Source: Actinophytocola algeriensis (GTDB taxonomy: Bacteria; Actinomycetota; Actinomycetes; Mycobacteriales; Pseudonocardiaceae). Taken from it: a stretch of DNA of 64,000 nt. The position numbers and the translations under genes were made by a program. Location: assembly GCF_014203735.1 (NCBI RefSeq), contig NZ_JACHJQ010000011.1, positions 340,603 through 404,602 on the forward strand. The letters are read 5' to 3'. The notes under the pieces are model-generated. The model was not told the DNA's origin. It saw nothing but the letters and a program-made list of their open reading frames with translations, and searched no databases. Position 1 is the stretch's first letter. Every line of letters starts with the position of its first letter. Below, piece after piece: positions 25,480 through 33,996 of this stretch.

Positions 25480-26708
25480 CCGGCAAACTCGTCAGACGGT
25501 CGGCGGGGATCGCGTTCCTGCTGGTGATGGCCGTGCTCGCGTGGCTGTCAGTGCAGGTGTACGAGGAAGCGTTCTCCGACGACGTGCTCGTGACGCTGAA
25601 GACCGACCGGATCGGCAACCAGCTCAACGAGGCGTCGCAGGTCAAGGCGCGCGGTGTGGTCGTCGGTGACGTGCGCGCGGTGCGCGCCGGGCCGGACGGC
25701 GCGACCATCGAGCTGGCCATGAAGGCGGAGACCCTGGAACGCCTCCCCAAGGACGTCACCGCGCTGCTGATCCCGAAGACCCTGTTCGGTGAGCGGTACG
25801 TCCAACTGTCCATTCCGGACGACTCGGTGGCGGACCCCCTCGAAGGGGGTGACGTCATCCGCCAGGACCGGTCGCGGAACGCGATCGAGCTGGAGCGCGT
25901 GTTCGACGACCTGATGCCGGTGCTGAAGGCCGTGCAGCCGGAGAAGCTCGCCACCACGCTCACCGCGATCGCCACCGCACTCGAAGGTCGCGGCGAACAG
26001 CTCGGCCGCACGATGGTCGACACCGCCACGTACCTGGAGGAGTTCAACCCGAACCTGCCGACGCTCACCGACGACCTGCGTGCCCTGGCGGAGGTCAGCG
26101 AGCTGTACGGCGACATCGCGCCCGACCTGCTCGACTCGCTCACCGACTCGTCGGTCACCCTCAACACCGTCGCCGACCAGCGCGTCCAGCTCACCGACCT
26201 GTACGCGCAGGTCACCAGGTCCGCGCAGGACGTCACCGTGTTCCTGCGCAACAACTCCGAGAACCTGATCCGGCTGGCCGCGTCGAGCCGCGCACCGCTC
26301 GAGATCGCCGCCGAGTACTCGCCGAGCTTCCCGTGCACGCTCGAGGCGCTGACCGACCTGAAGCCGTCGGTGGACAACCTGTTGCGTGACGGCGGTGTGC
26401 ACGTCGACCTGGTCGTCACCGAGGACCGCGGCAAGTACGTCCCCGGCCGCGACGACCCGGTCTACGACGCGACCGGTGGCCCCCGCTGCTACCCGAGCGG
26501 GGTCGCGCCGACGCAGGGCACGGTCGCGGCACCGGCCGGTGGCGCGGGGCACCCGCTGCTGTCCGGCGACGACCTCGGGCTCGCGAACTCGCCGCAGGAA
26601 CAGGAACTGATCGGCACCCTGCTGGCGCCCGCGATCGGCGAGGTGCCCGGCTGGTCGAGCGTGCTCGTCGGCCCGCTCTACCGCGGCACGGAGGTGACAC
26701 TGCGATGA
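25476..26708 (+). CDS. mceA: Mce family protein MceA
   Basis: A 410-residue substrate-binding protein with one N-terminal helix (IAFLLVMAVLAWLSVQV) and an MCE domain at roughly 37-115 (VKARGVVVGDVRAV). A long helical domain (~145-290) forms the needle or tube in Mce complexes, and the tail is Pro/Gly/Ala-rich. No lipobox. ATG 25476 overlaps the mini-ORF stop; the end overlaps mceB by four bases. Confidence 0.92.
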   Translation: MTGKLVRRSAGIAFLLVMAVLAWLSVQVYEEAFSDDVLVTLKTDRIGNQLNEASQVKARGVVVGDVRAVRAGPDGATIELAMKAETLERLPKDVTALLIPKTLFGERYVQLSIPDDSVADPLEGGDVIRQDRSRNAIELERVFDDLMPVLKAVQPEKLATTLTAIATALEGRGEQLGRTMVDTATYLEEFNPNLPTLTDDLRALAEVSELYGDIAPDLLDSLTDSSVTLNTVADQRVQLTDLYAQVTRSAQDVTVFLRNNSENLIRLAASSRAPLEIAAEYSPSFPCTLEALTDLKPSVDNLLRDGGVHVDLVVTEDRGKYVPGRDDPVYDATGGPRCYPSGVAPTQGTVAAPAGGAGHPLLSGDDLGLANSPQEQELIGTLLAPAIGEVPGWSSVLVGPLYRGTEVTLR

Positions 26709-27709
26709 GGAAACTGGCCGCGCCGCTGATCAAGGGCCTGATCTTCGTGCTGGTCACCGGCCTCGCCACGGCCGTGCTCGCGATCTCGATCGGCAACGGG
26801 GGCGTCGGCGACACGCTGACCTACTCGGCCCGGTTCACCGATGTCACGTCGCTCAACCCCGGCGACGACGTGCGGATCCACGGCGTGCGTGTCGGGCAGG
26901 TCGACGAGATGTCCGTTGTGGACGGTCACCTCGCGCTCGTGACGTTCTCGGTCGACAAGTCCAAACCCCTGCCCGCGGACGTCACCGCGACCATCAAGTA
27001 CCGCAACATGGTCGGGCAGCGGTACATCGCGCTCGAACGCGGCGAGAAGCTGTCGGCGGCCCTCCTCGCCGAGGACGACGAGATCCCGCTCGATCGGACC
27101 CGGCCCGCCCTGGACCTGACCGACCTGTTCAACGGCTTCAAGCCGCTGTTCCAGGCGCTGTCGCCGAAGGACGTCAACGACCTGTCCGGCGAGATCGTCC
27201 AGGTGCTGCAGGGTGAAAGCGGCACGGTCGACTCGCTGCTCGCCCACACCGGTTCGCTGACCACCACGCTCGCCGACCGCGACCAGGTCATCGGTGACGT
27301 GATCACGAACCTGAACTCGGTCCTCGCCAACATCAACGGGCAGGGCGACGCACTGTCCACACTGGTCGGCACGCTGCAGCGGCTGGTGTCGGGCCTCGCG
27401 GGCGACCGGGCCGCGATCGGCGACGCGATCCAGGGCATGGCCGACCTGACCGGCGCCACCGCCGGCCTGCTCGAACAAGCCAGGGCACCGCTCAAGCAGA
27501 GCATCTCCGGCCTCGGGATGCTCGCGTCGAACCTGGTCACCGGCCAGGAAGCGCTCGAACAGTTCCTCACGGCCACCCCGGCCAAGTTCGAGGCGGTCGG
27601 CCGCACCGCGTCCTACGGGTCCTGGCTCAACTTCTACCTGTGCGAGGCGATCCCCATCGGCCACGAGGAGCACAGCTACGTCAGCGGCGCGGCGAGGTGT
27701 GACTCGTGA
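26705..27709 (+). CDS. mceB: Mce family protein MceB
   Basis: 334 residues: N-terminal helix (LIKGLIFVLVTGLATAVLA), MCE domain (SLNPGDDVRIHGVRVGQV; NMVGQRYIALERG) and a long helical region. Cys residues near the C-terminus (YLCEAIP, ARCDS) are typical of the family. ATGA overlaps on both sides imply coupled translation and fixed stoichiometry with MceA and MceC. Confidence 0.92.
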   Translation: MRKLAAPLIKGLIFVLVTGLATAVLAISIGNGGVGDTLTYSARFTDVTSLNPGDDVRIHGVRVGQVDEMSVVDGHLALVTFSVDKSKPLPADVTATIKYRNMVGQRYIALERGEKLSAALLAEDDEIPLDRTRPALDLTDLFNGFKPLFQALSPKDVNDLSGEIVQVLQGESGTVDSLLAHTGSLTTTLADRDQVIGDVITNLNSVLANINGQGDALSTLVGTLQRLVSGLAGDRAAIGDAIQGMADLTGATAGLLEQARAPLKQSISGLGMLASNLVTGQEALEQFLTATPAKFEAVGRTASYGSWLNFYLCEAIPIGHEEHSYVSGAARCDS

Positions 27710-28701
27710 GGAAGTCCTTCCGCGAACGCAGGCCGGGGCCGATCGGCGTCATCGGCACCGTGGCACTGCTCGCGATCACCGCGCTCGTGTACTTCTGGCC
27801 CGACCTGCCCGGCATCAACGGCTCCACCTACGAGGCCGAGTTCTCCGAGGCCGCCGGGCTGCGGCCGGACGACGAGGTGCGGGTCGCCGGCATCAAGGTC
27901 GGCGAGGTCACCGGGGTCGAGCTGGACGTGGACCGGGTGCTGGTCACGTTCCGCGTCGAGGACACGTGGATCGGCGACCACACCACCGCCGCCATCAAGA
28001 TCAAGACGTTGCTGGGCCGCAAGTTCCTCGCCCTGCACCCGACGGGCGGCCGCGACCAGGACCCGGACGTGCGCATCGGGCTGGACCGCACGGTCACGCC
28101 CTACGACGTGACGCAGGCGTTCGAGGGCCTCGCCGACACCGCGGGCGCCATCGACACCGACCAGCTCGCCGAGAGCTTCCGCACGATCTCCGACACGTTC
28201 GCGGACTCGCCGACACACGTCCGGTCCGCCCTAGACGGGCTGACCTCCTTGTCCCGCACCATCTCCTCCCGCGACGACCAGCTCGCCGAGCTGCTGCGCA
28301 ACACCCGCCAGATCACCTCGACGCTGGCAGGCACCAACGAGGAGTTCGACAAGCTGCTCGACGACGGCGAGCTGCTGCTGACCGAGCTGGCGGGCAGGCG
28401 CGACGCCATCCACGACCTGCTGACCGGTACCACCGACCTCGCGAAGCAGCTGTCCGGGCTGGTGGCCGACAACTCCGAGCAGCTCGACGGCGCGCTCACC
28501 CAGCTCGAGGTCGTCACCGACGTGCTCACGCGCTACGGCGCCCAGCTCGACCGCGGCCTCCAGCTCGCGGGCCCGTACTTCCGCGTGATCAACAACGCGA
28601 CCGGCAGCGGCCGCTGGCTCGACACCTACGTCTGCGGTCTGGTCGAAGAGAACCGCGAACCCTGTACGCCGCCACGACTTCCGCAAGGGGGACCCCGGTG
28701 A
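27706..28701 (+). CDS. mceC: Mce family protein MceC
   Basis: 331 residues: an anchor helix (IGVIGTVALLAITALVYFW), MCE domain (GLRPDDEVRVAGIKVGEVTG; LLGRKFLALHP) and helical repeats rich in D/L/T (LAELLRNTRQITSTLAG). The C-terminal YVCGLVEENREPC is family-typical. It overlaps mceB and mceD by four bases each. Confidence 0.92.
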   Translation: MRKSFRERRPGPIGVIGTVALLAITALVYFWPDLPGINGSTYEAEFSEAAGLRPDDEVRVAGIKVGEVTGVELDVDRVLVTFRVEDTWIGDHTTAAIKIKTLLGRKFLALHPTGGRDQDPDVRIGLDRTVTPYDVTQAFEGLADTAGAIDTDQLAESFRTISDTFADSPTHVRSALDGLTSLSRTISSRDDQLAELLRNTRQITSTLAGTNEEFDKLLDDGELLLTELAGRRDAIHDLLTGTTDLAKQLSGLVADNSEQLDGALTQLEVVTDVLTRYGAQLDRGLQLAGPYFRVINNATGSGRWLDTYVCGLVEENREPCTPPRLPQGGPR

Positions 28702-29735
28702 ACGACACGAGGGCCCGCCGCCGTCTCGGCCGGATGGTCGCGCTGGCCACGGTGCTCGCCGTGGTCGCCGCGGGCGTGCTGTGGTGGGTGTTCGGCGGCG
28801 ACGACCAGAAGCGGATCACCGCGTACTTCTCCCGCGCGGTCGGCGTGTATGCGGGCTCGGACGTGCAGGTGCTCGGCGTGCGGGTCGGTGCGGTCGAGTC
28901 CGTGACCCCGCGCGGCGACCGCGTCGAAGTCGTGTTCACCGTGGACGGTGAGGTCGGGGTGTCGCCAGGCACGAAGGCGGTCGTCGTCGCGCCGAGCGTC
29001 GTGTCCGACCGGTACGTGCAGCTCACCGACCTGTCCCGCGGCGGCCCCGTGATCGCCGACGGCGCCGTGATCCCCGAGTCGCGCACCGCGACCCCGGTCG
29101 AGCTGGACGAGCTGTACGCGAGCCTGAACACGCTGGTCTCGGCGCTGGGCCCGGACGGGTCGAACTCCGACGGCGCGCTGTCGGAGCTGCTCGACACCGG
29201 TGCCGCGAACCTCGAGGGCAACGGCGAGGCGTTCAACGAGAGCGTCCGCAACTTCGCCGAGGCCGCGCGCACGCTGTCCGGCTCGGCGGGCGACCTGTTC
29301 GGCACGGTCGACGAGCTGCAGAAGTTCACGACCATGCTCGCCACCAACGACGACCAGGTCAGGGGCGTGAACACCCAGCTCGACCAGGTGTGGCGCACCC
29401 TGGCCGCCGACCGCGACGAGCTGAGCACGGCACTGGGCACGCTCGCGTCCGCGCTCGCCGACATCCAGGCGTTCATCCGCGACAACCGCACCGCCATCAA
29501 GTCCAATGTGGACAAGCTGGCGCGGACGACCCAGCTGCTGGTGGACAACCGCGCGTCGATCGCGGAGGCGCTCGACGTGGTACCGATCGCGGCGACCAAC
29601 GTGGTGAACGCGTTCGACCCGGCGACCGGGACCCTCCAGGGCCGCGGGATTCTCCTCGAGTACCTGGCCGGCTCGGACGCGCCGGTCGTCCCGCTGCCGT
29701 TCACGGACGGCATGCCGTTGGAGGGACCGCGATGA
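28698..29735 (+). CDS. mceD: Mce family protein MceD
   Basis: 345 residues from GTG 28698 (GTGA overlap with mceC). Anchor helix MVALATVLAVVAAGVLWWVF, MCE domain (SDVQVLGVRVGAVESV; VVSDRYVQLTDL), then helices and a shorter C-terminus. In-frame reading upstream is a shadow of mceC. Its stop overlaps the ATG of the third mini-ORF linker. Confidence 0.92.
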   Translation: MNDTRARRRLGRMVALATVLAVVAAGVLWWVFGGDDQKRITAYFSRAVGVYAGSDVQVLGVRVGAVESVTPRGDRVEVVFTVDGEVGVSPGTKAVVVAPSVVSDRYVQLTDLSRGGPVIADGAVIPESRTATPVELDELYASLNTLVSALGPDGSNSDGALSELLDTGAANLEGNGEAFNESVRNFAEAARTLSGSAGDLFGTVDELQKFTTMLATNDDQVRGVNTQLDQVWRTLAADRDELSTALGTLASALADIQAFIRDNRTAIKSNVDKLARTTQLLVDNRASIAEALDVVPIAATNVVNAFDPATGTLQGRGILLEYLAGSDAPVVPLPFTDGMPLEGPR

Positions 29736-29803
29736 GCGGAGCTTGCGGAGCGAATGCTCAAGCACAGCGGCGCCCCGGAGCCTGCGAGGGGGCGGCGACA
29801 TGA
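29732..29803 (+). repeat. Mini-ORF linker repeat, copy 3 (mceD-mceE junction)
   Basis: A 23-codon frame runs from ATG 29732 (inside the mceD stop) to TGA 29801-29803 (inside the mceE start). It encodes MSGACGAN...PGACEG.... It shares TGCGGAGCGAAT, GCACAG and CGGAGCCTGCGAGG with copy 2. GAGGGGGCGG provides the mceE ribosome site. Confidence 0.75.
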
Positions 29804-30825
29804 GGCGCGTTCTCGCCGCCTGTGCCGCGGTCCTCGCGCTCGCCGGGTGCACCGCGACCGGCACGAACGGCATCTACGACGTGCCGCTGCCCGGCGGCGC
29901 GGACCTCGGCGACCACCCGTACCGGGTCACCGTCGAGTTCGCCGACGTGCTCGACCTCGTGCCGCAGGCGGCGGTGAAGGTCAACGACGTGGTCGTCGGC
30001 CGGGTCGAGTCGATCGAGCTGGGTGGCGCGGACCGGTGGACACCGCAGGTCGTGGTCGCCGTCAACGGCGACGTGGCGCTGCCCGCCGACGCGCGGGCGA
30101 GCCTGCGCCAGTCGAGCCTGCTCGGGGAGAAGTTCGTCGAGCTGTCCGCACCCGATGGCAGCACCGGCGCGAAGAAACTGGCCGACGGCGCGGTGATCAC
30201 CGCCGACCGCACGAACCGGCACACCGAGGTCGAGGAGGTCTTCGGCGCGCTGTCGCTGCTGCTCAACGGTGGTGGCATCGGGCAGCTGCGGACCATCAAC
30301 CAGGAGCTGACGAAGGCGCTGTCGGGCAACGAACCGGAGATCAAGGCCTTCCTGTCCAATGTGGACGAGCTGGTGACGAACCTCGACGAGCACCGAGGTG
30401 ACATCACCGCCGCGCTCGACGGGCTCAACCAGCTGTCGGCCACGCTGGCGAGCCGGGACGAGCAGATCCGCGGCGCGCTCACCGACCTCACCCCTGGCCT
30501 CGCCGCGCTGACCGAGCAGCGCAGCGCACTCGTCACGATGCTGCAGTCGCTCGACACGCTGTCGGACGTCGCGGTCGACACGATCAACCGCAGCCGCGAC
30601 GACATGGTCGCCGACCTGAAGGCGCTCGCGCCGATCCTCAACCAGCTCGCCGCCGCGGGCCAGGACCTGCCGCAGGCGCTGGAGATCCTGCCGACGTTCC
30701 CGTTCACCGACTCGGTGCTCGACGCGACGAAGGGCGACTACATCAACATCTTCCTGCACATCGAGGTCGACCCGGACTTCACCGAGCCGCTGCCGCCCCT
30801 GCCGATCCCGGAAGGGGGCAACTGA
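29800..30825 (+). CDS. mceE: Mce family lipoprotein MceE
   Basis: A 341-residue lipoprotein: signal MRRVLAACAAVLALAGC with lipobox LAGC and acylated Cys17, MCE domain (QAAVKVNDVVVGRVESI; SLLGEKFVELSAP) and a helical domain. MceE is the lipidated member (LprK-like) in mce operons. ATG 29800 overlaps the mini-ORF stop; the mceF ATG shares one base with its stop (TGATG). Confidence 0.93.
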   Translation: MRRVLAACAAVLALAGCTATGTNGIYDVPLPGGADLGDHPYRVTVEFADVLDLVPQAAVKVNDVVVGRVESIELGGADRWTPQVVVAVNGDVALPADARASLRQSSLLGEKFVELSAPDGSTGAKKLADGAVITADRTNRHTEVEEVFGALSLLLNGGGIGQLRTINQELTKALSGNEPEIKAFLSNVDELVTNLDEHRGDITAALDGLNQLSATLASRDEQIRGALTDLTPGLAALTEQRSALVTMLQSLDTLSDVAVDTINRSRDDMVADLKALAPILNQLAAAGQDLPQALEILPTFPFTDSVLDATKGDYINIFLHIEVDPDFTEPLPPLPIPEGGN

Positions 30826-32036
30826 TGCTCACCAGGACGGTCCGGGTGCAGGTCCTCGCGTTCGTGGTGCTCGCGTTCGCCGCGGTCGCGTTCGTCGGCG
30901 CCAACTACGCCGGGCTTGACCGGTTGTTCGGCGGCGGCACGTACACCGTGCGGCTGCAGCTCGACGACGGCGGCGGCCTGTTCACCAACAGCGAGGTCAC
31001 CTACCGCGGCGTCGCGGTCGGGCGGGTCGGCGAGCTGCGGCTCACCGACGACGGCATGGAGGCCGACCTGCTCCTCGACGAGGACGCGGCCCGCATTCCT
31101 GTCGACGCGCGAGCCGTGGTCGCCAACCGGTCCGCGATCGGTGAGCAGTACGTCGACCTGCAACCACGCGGCGAGGGCGCGCCGTACCTGGAGAACGGGT
31201 CGGTGATCCGCAAGGAGTCGACGTCCGTCCCCATGCCGGTCACCACTCTGCTCGGCAACCTGAGCGACTTCAACCAGTCGGTGCCGACCGAGTCGCTGCG
31301 GGTGGTGGTCGACGAGCTGTACACGGCGTTGCACGACACCGGCCCGAGCCTGAGTCTGCTGCTCGACTCGACCATGTCGTTCACCGACGAGGCCCGCGAA
31401 CACCTGCCGCAGACCACGATGCTCATCGACGACGGCGCGACCGTGCTGCAGACACAGCTCGACTCGTCCGCCGCGTGGCGGTCGTTCGCCGGCAACGCCA
31501 AGCTGTTCGCCGACGAGCTGGCGAACGCGGACGGTGATCTGCGGGAGCTGATCGGTGCCGCACCCGCCGCCGCGACCCAGCTGTCCGCGCTGCTGTCCGA
31601 CACGAACCCGGGCCTGTCGGTGCTGGTGGCGAACCTCGTGACCACGTCGGAGATCTTCGAGTCGCGGATCGCGGGCATGCGGCAGCTGTTCGTGAACGTG
31701 CCGAAGGCGGTCGCCGCCACGTCGACGTCGATCCGGCCGGACACCGCCAACCTGTCGATCGTCCTGAACTTCACCGACCCGCTGCCGTGCGTGGCCGGCT
31801 ACCACACGCCCTACCGCATGGGCGAGGACGTGACACCGTTGCCGTTCGACACCACCACCGCGTGCACGCTCCCGTACGGCGACCCGCGGCTCGTGCGCGG
31901 TTCACAGAACGTGCCGGACGGTGGCGTGCCGGTGCCCACGGTGCCGGGTGGCGGCGTGCACCTGCCCGGCCCGCTCGGCGCACCGGACCTGCCGGTGGTC
32001 TCCGACCTGGAGGGGTTGCTGTGGCTCGAGAAGTGA
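30825..32036 (+). CDS. mceF: Mce family protein MceF
   Basis: 403 residues: anchor helix VLAFVVLAFAAVAFVGANY, MCE domain (EVTYRGVAVGRVGEL; SAIGEQYVDLQP), helical region, then a C-terminal part with CVAGYHTPYR and a Pro/Gly-rich tail, typical of MceF. The next gene starts 16 bases before its stop. Confidence 0.92.
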   Translation: MLTRTVRVQVLAFVVLAFAAVAFVGANYAGLDRLFGGGTYTVRLQLDDGGGLFTNSEVTYRGVAVGRVGELRLTDDGMEADLLLDEDAARIPVDARAVVANRSAIGEQYVDLQPRGEGAPYLENGSVIRKESTSVPMPVTTLLGNLSDFNQSVPTESLRVVVDELYTALHDTGPSLSLLLDSTMSFTDEAREHLPQTTMLIDDGATVLQTQLDSSAAWRSFAGNAKLFADELANADGDLRELIGAAPAAATQLSALLSDTNPGLSVLVANLVTTSEIFESRIAGMRQLFVNVPKAVAATSTSIRPDTANLSIVLNFTDPLPCVAGYHTPYRMGEDVTPLPFDTTTACTLPYGDPRLVRGSQNVPDGGVPVPTVPGGGVHLPGPLGAPDLPVVSDLEGLLWLEK

Positions 32037-32524
32037 AGGTGATGCTGGGCGTCGTCGTGCTGGCGCTCGCGTTCGCCGGCTGGGGCGGCTTCACGTGGTG
32101 GCAGGCGTCCCGCGACGACTCGCTCTCCTACGCGACCGCCCGCGACGAGGTGCTGGCCGCGGGCCGCGCGCAGGTCGCCACACTGACCACTTTGGACTAC
32201 CACGACGTGGACGCGGGCATCGACAAGTGGCTCGCGGTGTCGACCGGTGGCCTGCGGGACGAGCTGGCCGCCACCGACTCCGCGACTCGCAGGCAGCTGG
32301 CGGCGAACGCCACCGTCGCGACCGGCCGGGTGCTCGACGCGGCCGTCAGCGAGCTGGACACCCGCGCCGGGTCGGCGAAGTTGCTGGTGTCCGTGGAGAT
32401 CTCGGCCGCCACGGACGGCTCGCCACCGACCGCGAAACGCAACCGGTTCGTCGCCGGGATGTCGCGTGTGGACGGTGAGTGGAAGCTGTCCGCCCTGGAC
32501 CAGGTGCCGTTGGGGGAGCGATGA
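32021..32524 (+). CDS. Mce-associated membrane protein (Mas/Mam type), first copy
   Basis: A 167-residue single-pass protein: N-terminal helix VMLGVVVLALAFAGWGGF, then a ~130-residue extracytoplasmic domain (YATARDEVLAAGRAQVATLTTLDY) of the NTF2-like kind found in Mas proteins. Such proteins stabilise Mce complexes in mycobacteria. GTG 32021 overlaps mceF by 16 bases; the stop overlaps the next ATG. Confidence 0.85.
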   Translation: MAREVKVMLGVVVLALAFAGWGGFTWWQASRDDSLSYATARDEVLAAGRAQVATLTTLDYHDVDAGIDKWLAVSTGGLRDELAATDSATRRQLAANATVATGRVLDAAVSELDTRAGSAKLLVSVEISAATDGSPPTAKRNRFVAGMSRVDGEWKLSALDQVPLGER

Positions 32525-33129
32525 CCACACAGCTGGACGACGACATCACCGAAGATGTGACGGAAGAAGCGGACGTCGACCCGCCCGACGACGACGTCGA
32601 TCCACCGGAGCGCGCCGGGTTCTTCCGGCCCAGGCGGGTCGCCGTGGCACTCGGTGTGCTGGCGGCGCTCCTGGTCGGTGCTGGCACGTGGGCGCTGGTG
32701 ACCGCGAACGACCTGCGCTCGTCCGGCGCCGCGCAGAACAGCGCGCTGGTCGACACCGGCCGCACCGCCGAGGTGAGCGCGGCCGTCAGCAGCGCGCTCA
32801 ACCAGATCTTCTCCTACTCCTATGACAAGACCGAGGTGACGGAGGAGGCCGCCGCGGCCGTGCTCCGCGGTGAGGCGCTCGAGGTCTACGACAAGCTCTT
32901 CGCCGAGGTCCGCGACAAGGCACCCGCGCAGAAGCTCGTGCTCACCTCACGTGTCGTGTATTCGGCCGTGCAGTCGCTGGAAGGCGACCGGGCGAGGCTC
33001 CTGGTGTTCCTCGACCAGTCCGCGACCCGCGTCGACACGAACACCACGAACGGCGCGGCCGCCCAGTTGTCCGTAACGGCCAAACGCGAAGGCGGACATT
33101 GGGTGATAACCGACATGGCGCCGCGCTGA
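32521..33129 (+). CDS. Mce-associated membrane protein, second copy
   Basis: 202 residues: an acidic cytoplasmic N-terminus (DDDITEDVTEEADVDPP), helix VAVALGVLAALLVGAGTWAL, and an outer domain beginning RTAEVSAAVSSALNQIFSY, the usual Mas-type fold. ATG 32521 overlaps the preceding stop. It is the last gene of the coupled mce operon; the following gap is AT-rich. Confidence 0.85.
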   Translation: MTTQLDDDITEDVTEEADVDPPDDDVDPPERAGFFRPRRVAVALGVLAALLVGAGTWALVTANDLRSSGAAQNSALVDTGRTAEVSAAVSSALNQIFSYSYDKTEVTEEAAAAVLRGEALEVYDKLFAEVRDKAPAQKLVLTSRVVYSAVQSLEGDRARLLVFLDQSATRVDTNTTNGAAAQLSVTAKREGGHWVITDMAPR

Positions 33130-33315
33130 ATTATCGGGAAGTGACAAGAAAATTGACCCGGACTGTTCGTTCTGGAGAACGGAGAAAGATAGACATGATC
33201 CTTTTGCGGTAGGCAATTGTGCTTCCTGTTACTGGCAGGTAACGTCATTTGTGCGAGGGCTTCGAAAAGCCGAAATTGCCTTCCGTAGTAAATCTTCACG
33301 GAAAGGAACGATCGA

Positions 33316-33933
33316 ATGCGTGGACGATTGATTGGCGCCATTGCCACCGGTGCGGCTCTGGTCGCGACGACCGTGTTCGCGGGGACCGCCTCGGCCCTGC
33401 CGCTGGTGTGGGACGTGTCCAGGGACGACGGCGGCACGAGCGGCGGCTTCACCGGCGCGGCCGGCGTGACGGTACTGACCACGGAATCCGGCATCGAGCT
33501 GACCTGCGACTCGGCCTCGGCGGCCGGCACGGCGAACCTCGGCACCGGCGTGGCGAACCCCATCGCGACGCTCCCCGCGGGCAGCACGCAGTTCAACAAC
33601 TGCTCGGGTCCGTTCGGCCTCACGTTCGAGGTCGCGCACCAGGGCACGTGGGAGCTGCACGGTGACAGCTACGCGTCGGGCGTCACGACCGGCAGGATCA
33701 CCAACATCGTCGCGGACATCTCGGGTCCGTTCTGTGAGGCGACGGTCACCGGTTCCGTGAACGGCACCTTCACGAACTCCTCCGACGAGCTGGAGGTGCT
33801 GCCGGACCAGACGCTGACGGTCAGCACCGTCGACCCGAACAACGACTGCCTCGGGCTGATCACCCAGGGCGAGGCGGCCGGTTTCTCGGGCGTCTTCGCC
33901 ATCACCCCCGGGCTGACGGTCGTCGGCCGGTAG
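33316..33933 (+). CDS. Secreted protein of unknown function downstream of mce
   Basis: 205 residues with a Sec signal peptide (MRGRLIGAIATGAALVATTVFAG, cleavage near TASA-LP) and a mature β-rich domain with four Cys (LTCDSA, NNCSG, FCEAT, NDCLG) likely to form two disulfides. No catalytic motif. GGAAAGGAACG precedes ATG 33316. A promoter may lie in the AT-rich 33130-33315 (TAACGT near 33239). Proximity to mce suggests an envelope role; that is inference. Confidence 0.75.
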   Translation: MRGRLIGAIATGAALVATTVFAGTASALPLVWDVSRDDGGTSGGFTGAAGVTVLTTESGIELTCDSASAAGTANLGTGVANPIATLPAGSTQFNNCSGPFGLTFEVAHQGTWELHGDSYASGVTTGRITNIVADISGPFCEATVTGSVNGTFTNSSDELEVLPDQTLTVSTVDPNNDCLGLITQGEAAGFSGVFAITPGLTVVGR

Positions 33934-33938
33934 TCCCA

Positions 33939-33974
33939 GCGGGGCCTGCCCGGCTCCCCCCGGGCAGGCCCCGC
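33939..33974 (+). terminator. Hairpin terminator after the first secreted protein
   Basis: GCGGGGCCTGCCCGG (33939-33953) pairs perfectly with its complement (33960-33974) over 15 bp, six-base loop. Confidence 0.75.
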
Positions 33975-33996
33975 ACACTTCCCGAAAGGCGGGCAC

